64,000 nucleotides of DNA from Siphonodentalium dalli (taxonomy: Eukaryota > Mollusca > Scaphopoda > Gadilida > Siphonodentaliidae). The notes under the pieces are model-generated. The model was not told where the DNA came from and made no database searches. It was given only the letters and a program-made list of their open reading frames with translations. Of the stretch, positions 55,314 to 64,000 are shown piece by piece (within the stretch, counting starts at the first letter, position 1; each line of letters opens with the position of its first letter). The translations under genes and the position numbers were made by a program. The DNA is taken from NCBI GenBank assembly GCA_032622095.1, contig CP136068.1:152853151-152917150 (forward strand). The letters are read 5' to 3'.

Positions 55314-57039
55314 TCCACACAAAAAAAGTCGGATAAACCTCATAATCGCAGGTGCATGGATTCTAGTTGTACTAATATCTGTGCCAAGTTTAAAAAAACT
55401 GAAAAAAGAAAAATGTAGGAATAAAATCTCAGACAAAATTGTGTCTACAGACGCCTAGACTGACGGACAGAGACGGATGCACCCACAGACAAGCTGATTC
55501 CAGTATAATAACTAAGACGTGATGACACTGATTAGCATGTACAATAAACTGGACATGGTTCATTAACTGTTGTTATTGTTGGATTTCAAAGGGAGACAAT
55601 TCATACCTCAGAAACAGGTGAATTGTTTTTGAATAGGAAAATTTATTTCTAAAAATAAAATTTAATCAATCTGTATATTGTGATCTGGAATGCTCACTGG
55701 TTTATTGGTTCAAATAGATTTACTTTGATGTCCATGTTGCTATTCATATGTAAACTAAAACTTGTCAATTATTACACAACAGAGTTTAGGACTTTCGACT
55801 GCTATTTTGCCAGCTAAATTAAATAATATTTAAAAAATCAGATTACAGGTGTTTATTGCCTATTATATCAGTGTAATATATCAATGTTTTTATTGCAATG
55901 TTTACTTTTGGCTAACAATGATGACGGCTCTCCACCTTGGTTGTATGATAAAACTCGCAGAAATCAGAAAGGCAATAATTGTAAAAGCACCAAGTTCGAT
56001 CAGCAATTGGTTATCTTAGGAAATAATCTGCCTAAAAAAATTATGGATTTGCTGTTGAAAGGAGCTTTCACATACCTTACCCGTATTTAATGTCGCGCAG
56101 TACTATTTTTCGATCAGTTTTGAATTCGCACCACTTTAAATTCACACACCTGTCTGCGCGAATTAAAAATTGACAGAAATATGTTCCTAAACATCCTGTA
56201 TCTGTTGACAGTTTCAGTTTTTACTCGTTTCAGAAGATACATGTGTATACTAAACATGATCACAGTGGATTTACATGTTGTAGACCAATCTATACCAGAA
56301 TCAGTTCTCGACTCGCCATAGCGACACTGGAAGAGCTTGGCTGTAAACCATGACTGCATCATCATTTTGTTGCGACGATGGATGTTTATATATGCTCCAA
56401 ATAATTATTATGATATTGAAATAGTAACATGGACTGCATGGACATCAATGAATTGAACTCGAAAACGGCAACCGAGAAGGCAACTGACTTCAGAGAAATC
56501 AATAGTGGCCATGGGCTGTGATGACATTACTAACTCAGACAATGTCACCCAGAGTGGTGAATAGGGGGACGTGCTTTCATGCATGCACATACAATCTAGA
56601 TTATGTGTATTTCTTACAAGAATTTCAACATCGTCATCGACGTTACCATAATTTGTACTTCGCTTTGAGTATATTAGTTGACCAAATGTAAATATAGGCC
56701 TGCACGTATAGGCGTAATTGTCTATTTAGTGTCCAATCATAATGTGTGTAACTCATCAACATAACCATCGATCGATCTTGTTTTCCATGTGGTTAATATT
56801 TAGTTTAAACTCAGGAGTCGTACTATTTTTCACTCAGTTTTAAATTCGCGCACCGAAGGGTGCAAAAAAAATAATAATGCACGAATGATTATACCAGTAA
56901 GGTATATTCATTAGTGGGTGGAGCTTACAGTTGCTATGAGACAAGGTGTCTACAGAAAGAGTTAATTGGTTTTACGGCACTGCCGATATGCAAAAATACA
57001 TCAGAGATCATAACTTATTTATTGCTTCAATTGGTAAAT
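55314..57039. other. Gene-free stretch
   Basis: 55380-55508 is a diverged relative of 40378-40475. CGTACTATTTTTCACTCAGT (56818) echoes CAGTACTATTTTTCGATCAG (56099), suggesting another small repeat. The 68-codon frame at 55884-56090 is not recognised. Confidence 0.4.
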
Positions 57040-57225
57040 ATATTATGACTGACAAAGAAAATGAATATCTTTGTTATAATCATTGATGAATTTCCAACAT
57101 TATTGGACAAATCAAGATTTCAGTAAATTATTATTTGACAACTTAAAAGTTGTTTGAAAGTAGGCAATTTAACAATGAAAGTATGTGCAGATATAACTAG
57201 AATGCACTCAGAGAGATGCCAACGT
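57040..57225. repeat. Dispersed repeat shared with 943-1100
   Basis: TTATAATCATTGATGA, ATTATTTGACAAC, AAGTTGTTTGAAAGTAGGC and AATTTAACAATGAAAG match the order at 974-1080. Confidence 0.6.
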
Positions 57226-58109
57226 GCGCAAAAATGTAATAAAAAATAATTAAAAAACAATTTCACTGTATTTTACTTAATTTAATTTAATTTAATGTTA
57301 GCAAAAAAAGACAATTACAATCTTCAATAATTTTATGAGTATATAATAAATTATAATCACATTGATATATGTAAGGGAAGTATAACTGGATTATTATCAT
57401 GGCAGTAAAAAATGCATATTCCATGGGAACACTATGGGAACAAACAAAACAGAGAAGGGGAAGGAATAAGGAATACCCCTATTTATATGATGTAAGGAAT
57501 AAGGAATACCCCTATTTATCCACCTCCTACCCCTGTCTACTATACAGATAAAGCCCATCAGATAAACCACGCCTCTATCCGTCTACTAGACAGATAAAGC
57601 ATCACCTACTAGACAGATAAACTTAAAATATGCAAGGAAGAAAGGTTACAAGAACTTGGAGCAGTTAACCTCCAGCAGTTCGTGAGTGACGTCACTGGGT
57701 CGTAACAACGTTATGGAGCATCATTAGAACGGACCATGCTGGTTTCCGTTGTTAGTGACAGCGTCCTTAGAAACGTCAACATACACAACGTATTTTCGTG
57801 CAACAACTTTCTAAAAGATCAAAGGATGCGCTCCAAAACGCACTCAAATATAATTTTTAAATGTTCAGTTGGTGAAATCTATAACTTGATTAAGCAATTG
57901 GCAGTTTGTTACTATATAAAGTATAAGATATTCTTCCGTGAGCTGGTAGTAGTTCATAAGTGAATCGGTAGGGTGACACCAACGTACGTACCTACGAATC
58001 TGACTGATCGCCATACTGTTGCGGGAGCGCACGTAAAAATGAAGAATTCTCAATGAAACAAATGACTGACTCAGTCACTGATTGGCAGAAAATATCTGCT
58101 AATAATTAT
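57226..58109. other. Gene-free stretch with short tandem repeats
   Basis: AAGGAATAAGGAATACCCCTATTTAT is repeated at 57463 and 57491, and CTAGACAGATAAA words at 57540-57620. A 75-codon frame at 57736-57963 is not recognised. Confidence 0.4.
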
Positions 58110-58385
58110 TTAACCCTTTACCCAACAGAACGGCCCTGTGCCAATGCATTCTCTTATATATTCGAGTCGACCATAGGTCGCCTCGCATATATAAGAGAAT
58201 GCATTGGCTTAACACATATTAAAAATGATAAAATTGTCAAGTAAGAATGCATTCTCTTATATATGCGAGGCGACCTATGGTCGACTCGCATATTTGTATG
58301 GTGTTATTGAGACAGATGGAAGATATTTTAGGCTGTTGAAGCTTTATTTGGGCATTTTTTGCCGTTTTGTTGGGTAAAGGGTTAA
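58110..58385. mobile_element. TTAA MITE (CCCTTTACCCAACA type), internally deleted
   Basis: TTAACCCTTTACCCAACAGA ... TTGGGTAAAGGGTTAA. It matches 11156-11545 but lacks about 100 bases, from within the second hairpin to ATTTGTATGG. The join lies at a CATAT word present at both edges in the longer copy. Confidence 0.92.
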
Positions 58386-59336
58386 CAGCTGTGGAAAGGT
58401 CCATCAATTGTATAGAATTTTGCTATGCAAAATAAGGTTACTTCTCTCCTTGATACTCACAATAAGCCTGATTCCATAATGAGAATGAATTTCTCGTCCA
58501 CATGCGAGGGCACTTTTAAGCTGGCCAGACTCCAGGATCCCGATATGCTTAGCTCGCTCCTTCATTGACTCAATTACGAGGAACTGCGTGTTAGGAATGA
58601 CCGACAGCTGAAACTTTGTTTCCACACCATGCTGTGAACCTGGGGGCTGTAAAAAGATTAGAACTCAAACATACAGGTGAATAATAACATTTCTGACTAT
58701 TATAATTTAGCACTAATATGAGCTTAAATAGGTTTAGCCGTTTTATTCCTAAAGGTTCCTACTACATACAGAAAGAAATTACCTGGTAATAGTTTTGATA
58801 CAAAGATGATCATTCATTGGGCATTAGTCAAGATATTGAACTACATACATCTGACAACACTGACTAATTTATATTAGACAAAATGGAAGGCAGAATTCGA
58901 ACCAGAAAGCACTCGAGTTAGTCTAATATATATTTTGGGACTTCTGTCTGTGTGTTAGTTATGGCCGGGAAAACTGCCGGACGGATTGAGCCCAAACTTC
59001 CCATCTAAGGGTAAATTCCCAGATGAAGTGTCATCGCACCGCTTCTGAGAACGTCAGACCACTCCTTCTCCATTCCCCCGCCACCGCAATGGAAATTCAT
59101 GGGTTAATCGCGTTCGTATCCGCAGTGTCGTTGATAAAGAGCGTGTCTGTCCAGACATGAGGGTGTTGTGTCTATGTGTGCAGACATGAGCGTGTTGTGT
59201 GATTCTTATGTCTGTTCGTACTTAGGGGTTCCTAGGAATGGGGGAGATTTTCATCGGGTCAGTTTTTCCGCCCGCGGTGACCTTCACCTTGAAACGGGTA
59301 ACACAATAATATGCGCCATATAAAAGTATAAATATA
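58386..59336. other. Gene-free stretch with a diffuse dispersed repeat
   Basis: GACTTCTGTCTGTGTGTTAG, GCCCAAACTTCCCATCTAAGG and CGTCAGACCACTCCTTCTCC (58938-59070) parallel 380-520 (GACCTCTGTTTGTCTGTCTG, ACCAAACTTCCTATCCAAAGG, CTCAGACCACCCGTTCTCC). ACATGAGCGTGTTGTGT is repeated at 59156 and 59185. Confidence 0.5.
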
Positions 59337-59629
59337 TTTTTCCTTAAAGAAAGCCTGAACACTGAACTATCATAGGGCCCTCCCATGGCGGTGCCATTCC
59401 CAACCCCGCAACTCGCCAATATTCTGATTGAGTCGGAAATAAAACTAAAGTGTCCCGTCGTGTACAGCGGTTTATATTGGGACAGTTCATGCGTGACTAA
59501 TCTGAGCAAGACAATGAGCGTCGGGAGGCGAGTCAGGCGACCAAAAAAGTTAACCCTTTCCTACTGTGGTTTACAAAGCAGGACATATATCCATATAGTT
59601 CAGTGTGAAGGCTTCCTTTAACGGAAAAA
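59337..59629. mobile_element. TA-flanked TTTTTCC MITE, copy 2
   Basis: TTTTTCCTTAAAGAAAGCCT at the left and GCTTCCTTTAACGGAAAAA at the right; inward GAACACTGAACTAT / ATAGTTCAGTGTG. TA flanks both sides (59335-59336 and 59630-59631). The body resembles 47068-47340 (GGTGCCATTCCCAACCCCGC, GAGTCGGAAATAAAA). Confidence 0.9.
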
Positions 59630-60189
59630 TAAAGCTGCTCGCTGGCTATACAATAAAATTAATGAATAGCTTGGGGTATTATGCATAAAATATTAACATT
59701 TATGTGATACATTTGCCTAAAAACTGTACAAAAAATTAGCAGCAAGCAACGTCATTCCTTGGCAGAATCATTGCCATTTATTTACCGGTGAAAATCTGAT
59801 CTGAATTAAGGAGTAAATATTTACATTCGGAGTTCAGACTTCGATTCAATTCAAAGATTGTTCAACTGATTTGATTCGAAATACATCGAGAGATCCATTT
59901 ATATTTAAAATATTGGAATTAAGGCATATTAAGCAAATATGTGTGTATAATGTATTGCAGCATAAGAATCCAGTCAATACCCAAACACGTGGCAAACTTC
60001 ATGAGTTAAGGTGCTTGCAAAAAATACTTTTGTTTCGTAACCCACACTGCATGGCATAATGCAGAAACTCTAATATAGTTGTGCTTTAATTCAGACATAC
60101 TGTCTTCAGTATGAACACATGCATGGATGAGTAACAGTGACTTGCCGTGACAGAGAATTTTGACATACAATTGACATGGCTAATATTAT
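59630..60189. other. Unassigned DNA, no gene seen
   Basis: A 62-codon frame at 59871-60059 has no motif. No repeat recognised. Confidence 0.4.
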
Positions 60190-60454
60190 TTAACCCTTTC
60201 ATGAAGGGAGCAGCACTGGTGCAGCATTAAGGATCCTGTGCCAATGCATTCTCTTATATATGCGAGTCTCCCATAGAGAGCCTCGCATATATAAGAGAAT
60301 GCACTGGCTTTCAAGGTCAAGGTAATATTGTTAGGCCAATGCATTCTCATACATATAAGAGGATACCTATGAGAGACTCACATATTATACAAGAGAAAGC
60401 ATTGGCACAGGGTTTTTGCAAAATTTCTTGAAGCTCCCGTCATGAAAGGGTTAA
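60190..60454. mobile_element. TTAA MITE with two hairpins, best-preserved CATGA type
   Basis: TTAACCCTTTCATGAAGGGA ... CCGTCATGAAAGGGTTAA, with intact TTAA at both ends. Hairpin one (60242-60306) is near-perfect; hairpin two (60340-60404) is mutated in both arms. The outer CCTGTGCCAATGCATTC pairs with AAGCATTGGCACAGG, so the element also folds end to end. Confidence 0.95.
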
Positions 60455-60928
60455 ATGATACAGTCGTTCAGTGGTAAAGGGTATTCACTTATCTGTTTGG
60501 TTTACTGAATAAGCTCACAATTTGTCTTCATAAAATATGTATTCAGGATAATAACAATCACATCCCATATACAAGGTCCAAATGAAAATATTTTTTGCCA
60601 AATGTGAATGATTGTTGCCATTGGCAAATTTGGCAAGTGGCAGCGCGAACCCTGCCCATATATCTCTATACTTAATGATTTTATAAGAATTTGCTTACTA
60701 CATGTAGTAACTGTTTGTTGATAAAATGGCTGGCACTGTAACAGTCTTGTCTACATAACAACGGTTTTAAAGATATATTACATGCTTATTTCACTAGATG
60801 AAACTGATAATTTATGACTCAGCCATTACATCCATTAGAAGAATTCATATTTAGACTGTTACTGCCACAAAATATTCAATAACACGAGGTCTAAACTACA
60901 AAGAAATGTAAACAAACAGTCCTACGAG
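60455..60928. other. Unassigned DNA, no gene seen
   Basis: GTAACTGTTTGTTGATAAAA and TCTACATAACAACGGTTTTA echo the dispersed repeat at 52700-52760. Nothing else. Confidence 0.4.
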
Positions 60929-61182
60929 CAAGCCTTGACATAGTGAGCCTGTCATTTGCAGAATGAGGTCCCCAGAGGGTAAATTTAGTGATGCTACCCC
61001 GCATAGCGGACTAGCATCACCAAATTCACCCTCTGGGAACCTCATTCTGCTGAGGTGTAAGCAGAATGAGGTCCCCAGAAGGTGAATTTGGTGATGCTAG
61101 CCCGCTATGTGGGGTAGCATCACTAAATTCACCCTCTGGGGACCTCATTCTGCAAATGACAGACACAATATTTCAAGGCTTG
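60929..61182. mobile_element. Nested palindromic element (AATGAGGTCCCCAGAGGGT)
   Basis: CAAGCCTTGA...CTGTCATTTGCAGAATGAGG at the left is mirrored by CCTCATTCTGCAAATGACAG...TCAAGGCTTG at the right. Each half is itself a hairpin (GAATGAGGTCCCCAGAGGG ... CCCTCTGGGAACCTCATTC). Four copies of the same arm alternate in orientation. Decayed relatives lie at 21121-21530. Confidence 0.88.
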
Positions 61183-62008
61183 CCTCCCAAACAAAACACT
61201 GATAAACAAACGACAATGATTTGGCCAACGAAAGTTTTTTTTTTTTTTTTTAATAATTTTTATTCAGGTCATAAACATGAATACATGGTATATAACAAAT
61301 GATTATAATGGTAGCTAAAATGTAGTGTCATCCACTTATAAATATACTATAGCTATTCATTTAGAAATTTCTTTATAAGTCGTGGGCTTGCCTCAGAATA
61401 AGAGAACAAAAGAGATAATATGGGTTTTATATTTTTATTATATGATTGTTTGTATGTTTTGTTTTTGTTTTTTTTGGCAATTATGTTATCTTGTTTATTT
61501 ATCATTGCAAATTTTTTCTTTTTGCACCGTGAACACTTTTTGTAAAAAAGTCACAGAAAAGTTGTTCTTTTTTTTATGTTTGACCTTTTGTTAATAAGCT
61601 TGTAGTTTCAATAGCTTTATAGCTCTTAATCCATTCTAATAGTCCATTGATACTTAGTTCAATTGCTCTCATTCTATTTGAATATATATATCTTTTGTAT
61701 AAAAGTATACATATGCCTATTAAGTTGTCCAACGAAAGTTACTTTATTTAATTTATATGAAAGAATGCCATTGTGTGCTGGCAGTTTATTGAAATACCTG
61801 AGTTGATTAAGATTATTGGCTGTGAGCCACAATAGAGTGTTTCAAATCACTTTAACATGCAACATCTCGTCATTTGAGAGTTACCAATAATAAAAATAAG
61901 GACAAAGTCAAAATACGGTACATAGTCCTGGTGGAAAATCCTGCAACTCGTTCACCCTCTGGAGACTCTCAATTCATGGAGTGGAAATTGATGATCTATT
62001 CTCTTGTA
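61183..62008. other. Unassigned DNA, no gene seen
   Basis: A T-run (61228-61245) and AT-rich frames without motifs. The word AACGAAAGTT occurs near 61216 and 61730. Confidence 0.4.
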
Positions 62009-62274
62009 TTAACTCTTTCATGACGGATGCGGCACTGGTGCAGCATTACAATTCCTGTGCTAATGCATTCTCTTATATATATGCGATTCTCCCATAGGGA
62101 GCATCACATATATAAGAGAATACACTGGCTTACAAGGTCAAGGTAAAATATTATTAGGCCAATGTATTCTCTTATATATGCGAGGCCACCTATGGGAGGC
62201 TCGCATATATAAGAGAATGCATTGGCACAGTGTTTTCGCAAAATTTCAGGAAGTTCCAGTGATGGAAGAGTTAA
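62009..62274. mobile_element. TTAA MITE with two hairpins (CATGA type)
   Basis: TTAACTCTTTCATGACGGAT ... CCAGTGATGGAAGAGTTAA, with TTAA at both edges. Hairpins at 62060-62115 and 62160-62222. The terminal GGG/CCC has become GAG/CTC at both ends, so the two termini still match each other. Confidence 0.92.
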
Positions 62275-62764
62275 AGGATAGACCACCGTGAATCTTTTGT
62301 TCATTGTCTGTTATATAAGATGTCAAACAGATTATTCTAGAATTGTGTAGCCAGATTGTAAAACATATCTTTTACTTGATTGATTGGCGTAAGAATTTTA
62401 GGAATCGGTTCAGGCGACGCGTTTTCGAATAATGGCCGTTAGAAGTGAGGACATATCCGATTTTGAGAATTCGCTTGTAACATATTATATCCATAGCGAT
62501 GATTTTGTTAAAGTTGCACGCTCGTATTTTTATTTATATAATTTTAATTCATATTTTTTTTACTTGTTTTTCACGACACACCCCTGTGACCACAACAGTG
62601 ATATCGTAGATATACATACCATTGTCATTATGACGGTATTCCCATTGACGATGGCTAAGTAGTTGTTGTTATTATGTAACCTGACCTGATTGTTGCCTTC
62701 ATTGATTACTGTCCAAATTGCTGAAATGAAAAAAACAGGTTACTCATGAGAGAATAGATACATG

Positions 62765-62890
62765 TATGTCATGTGTAAAAACACACACTCAGATATTATT
62801 TTAGATTTAATACACACACTACACATATTTAGAGTAATATCTTTGTTCTCGTAAAATAAAGCAAAATATAATTTTCAAGTTTTAATTGAA
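62765..62890. repeat. Direct duplication, copy 1 (empty-site partner of 63663)
   Basis: ACTCAGATATTATTTTAGAT, ATTTAGAGTAATATCTTTGT, AAATAAAGCAAAATATAATT and TCAAGTTTTAATTG. The copy at 63570-63665 has the same order but stops at TTAA where the MITE begins. Confidence 0.85.
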
Positions 62891-62942
62891 ACCTAGTACA
62901 TGTAATTGCCAGTCCAGTGCATAAAACTTTTTAGATACACCT

Positions 62943-63324
62943 TAAAGATGGTCTATCTCTTCCTATAAAATTTTGATATAGTTTCTGGGGTATAAAATAA
63001 TAAATATGAATTGAAGACCCCTGTCCGGAATCACTTCTATCAATTAATATTGATTTTATCTAAAATTTTCTGATATAATATACATAAAATCAAATTGAGT
63101 CATTTTACTGCTTGCGTTCGTTCTGAGCATAGCATGCGATATAGCTCAATCTAAAAATAGTAACAACAAAATTCTCACGTGACTATCACATTATATAAGA
63201 AAATATCGATATGAAATCAATATTAATTGATCGCTTTTCTGGACAGGTGTTTTTGACTCATATTTATTATTTTACACCCTGAAAACTATATATAACGTAT
63301 TTAGGAAGAGATAGACCATCTTTA
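62943..63324. mobile_element. Inverted-repeat element with TAAAGATGGTCTATC ends
   Basis: TAAAGATGGTCTATCTCTTCCTA at the left and its complement at the right. Inner pairs are TATAAAATAATAAATATGA / TCATATTTATTATTTTACA and ATCAATTAATATTGATTT / AAATCAATATTAATTGAT. Arms total about 115 bp. A TA duplication is possible. Non-coding. Confidence 0.9.
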
Positions 63325-63569
63325 TGCTACATGCAGGTTACGTGGTTGGTTTTTTGTTTATCCAATGTATGGTCATGCATGAACAAATTGTTAACCCAAT
63401 TTTTTGGGCTACGTCATGCAGGAAAAAATGGTTTATCAAATTTTTTGGCCAAGTTCCCCTAGAGAACATGAGCAACACTTCTGAATAAGTATCACATAAA
63501 ATTGCATTGTGTGACTTTTTGTGGCCAGCGATGTCTGTGTGTATTCCACAATACTACCAACAATCACTC

Positions 63570-63662
63570 AGATATTATATTAGATTTAAATCCACACAAG
63601 ATACACATGTATTTAGAGTAATGTCTTTGTTCTAAAATAAAGCAACATATAATTAGCAAGCC
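63570..63662. repeat. Direct duplication, copy 2
   Basis: Matches 62765-62885 (AATCACTCAGATATTATATT, ATTTAGAGTAATGTCTTTGT, AAATAAAGCAACATATAATT), interrupted at 63663 by the TTAA MITE. Confidence 0.85.
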
Positions 63663-63895
63663 TTAACCCTTTGAGTGCCAGGTCCGATTTTTGTATCGAC
63701 CCATATACCCTGTGCCAATGCATTCTCTTATATATGCGAGTCGACCATAGGTCGCCTCGCATATATAAGAGAATGCATTGGCCTAACCCAAAAACAAAAA
63801 AAACTATATATTTTTTTTTATTATTTTTTTTTAGGGCACTCTACAGACAATAAATTAGGGCCGATGAGATCGGCCCCTGGCACTAAAAGGGTTAA
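63663..63895. mobile_element. TTAA MITE with one hairpin (CCCTTTGAGTGCCAGG type)
   Basis: TTAACCCTTTGAGTGCCAGG ... CCTGGCACTAAAAGGGTTAA. The outer 45 bases resemble the foldback at 28877, but the middle carries a single ATTCTCTTATATATGCGAG hairpin (63718-63777) followed by A- and T-rich tracts. A short hairpin, GGGCCGATGAGATCGGCCC, lies near the right end. Confidence 0.93.
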
Positions 63896-64000
63896 AGGCA
63901 CAGATAGCCTTCGTGGTGGCTATTGCTGTTAAAATAGTCACATCAGTTAATATCGCCATAAACAGAAATAATATTAAATACAGACAGACTTATACCAATC
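63892..64000. mobile_element. AGGyAyGG-ended TTAA element, cut by window end
   Basis: TTAAAGGCACAGATAGCCTT, then GCTATTGCTGTTAAAATAGT, CGCCATAAACAGAAATAAT and CTTATACCAATC match 37679 and 23622 in order. It shares its first TTAA with the MITE to its left. Confidence 0.8.

Overview
This is an AT-rich stretch of animal nuclear DNA with no recognisable intact host gene. The only protein-coding signals are relics of mobile elements: two non-LTR retrotransposon C-terminal halves (3562-4713 on +, 6137-7519 on -), the tail of a third (near 53059-53130), a FLYWCH zinc finger plus MULE-type transposase C-terminus (53329-53929), and an unrecognised frameshifted coding remnant (48823-49310). No rRNA, tRNA, CRISPR array or bacterial-type operon is visible. 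The repeat style points to a marine invertebrate, probably a lophotrochozoan such as a bivalve: repeats carrying 'AAATCCAAGATGGC', GACGGACG tails, many foldback MITEs and Jockey/CR1-like LINEs. That assignment is an inference.

The dominant content is short DNA elements bounded by inverted repeats. The largest group sits at TTAA and is read here as piggyBac-like or similar. It comprises (a) CCCTTT-ended elements at 1285, 11156, 15955, 19827, 28877, 32412, 41850, 51865, 52233, 55086, 58110, 60190, 62009 and 63663; (b) AGGTACTC-ended elements at 13377, 23166, 32025 and 39816; (c) AGGyAyGG-ended elements at 23622, 37679 and 63892; and (d) AGGCCCAC-ended elements at 37588 and at the window start. 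TA-flanked elements are CAGTAATG foldbacks (18492, 22833, 41197, 44697, 45070, 45951) and TTTTTCC elements (47068, 59337, and perhaps a 4.5-kb unit at 47364-51849). Two PIF/Harbinger-like elements with TTA duplications lie at 33560-35567 and 35615-37025. A CAGGG-ended hAT-like element lies at 17037-17574.

Layout: 1-5400 holds dispersed repeats, one MITE and a decayed LINE. 5400-8300 is a tandem array split by a LINE insertion with an 8-bp target duplication. 9373-10022 is a 38-bp satellite. 11-19 kb is MITE-rich and includes a foldback with an internal 35-bp satellite (13987-14456). 19-33 kb mixes MITEs with diverged tandem repeats. 33.5-38.3 kb holds the Harbinger pair, a 44-bp satellite with a three-unit higher-order pattern, and a nested TTAA insertion. 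38.7-46.2 kb holds complex tandem repeats and CAGTAATG foldbacks. 47-52 kb is the TTTTTCC domain with the coding remnant. 52-64 kb is again rich in TTAA MITEs.

The most interesting signal is a roughly 60-bp hairpin module (core 'ATTCTCTTATATATGCGAG'), present about 19 times. It occurs inside TTAA elements with three different terminal types, and its loop-proximal stem changes in a compensated way. Related copies elsewhere in the window act as empty sites and support TTAA duplication for several insertions.
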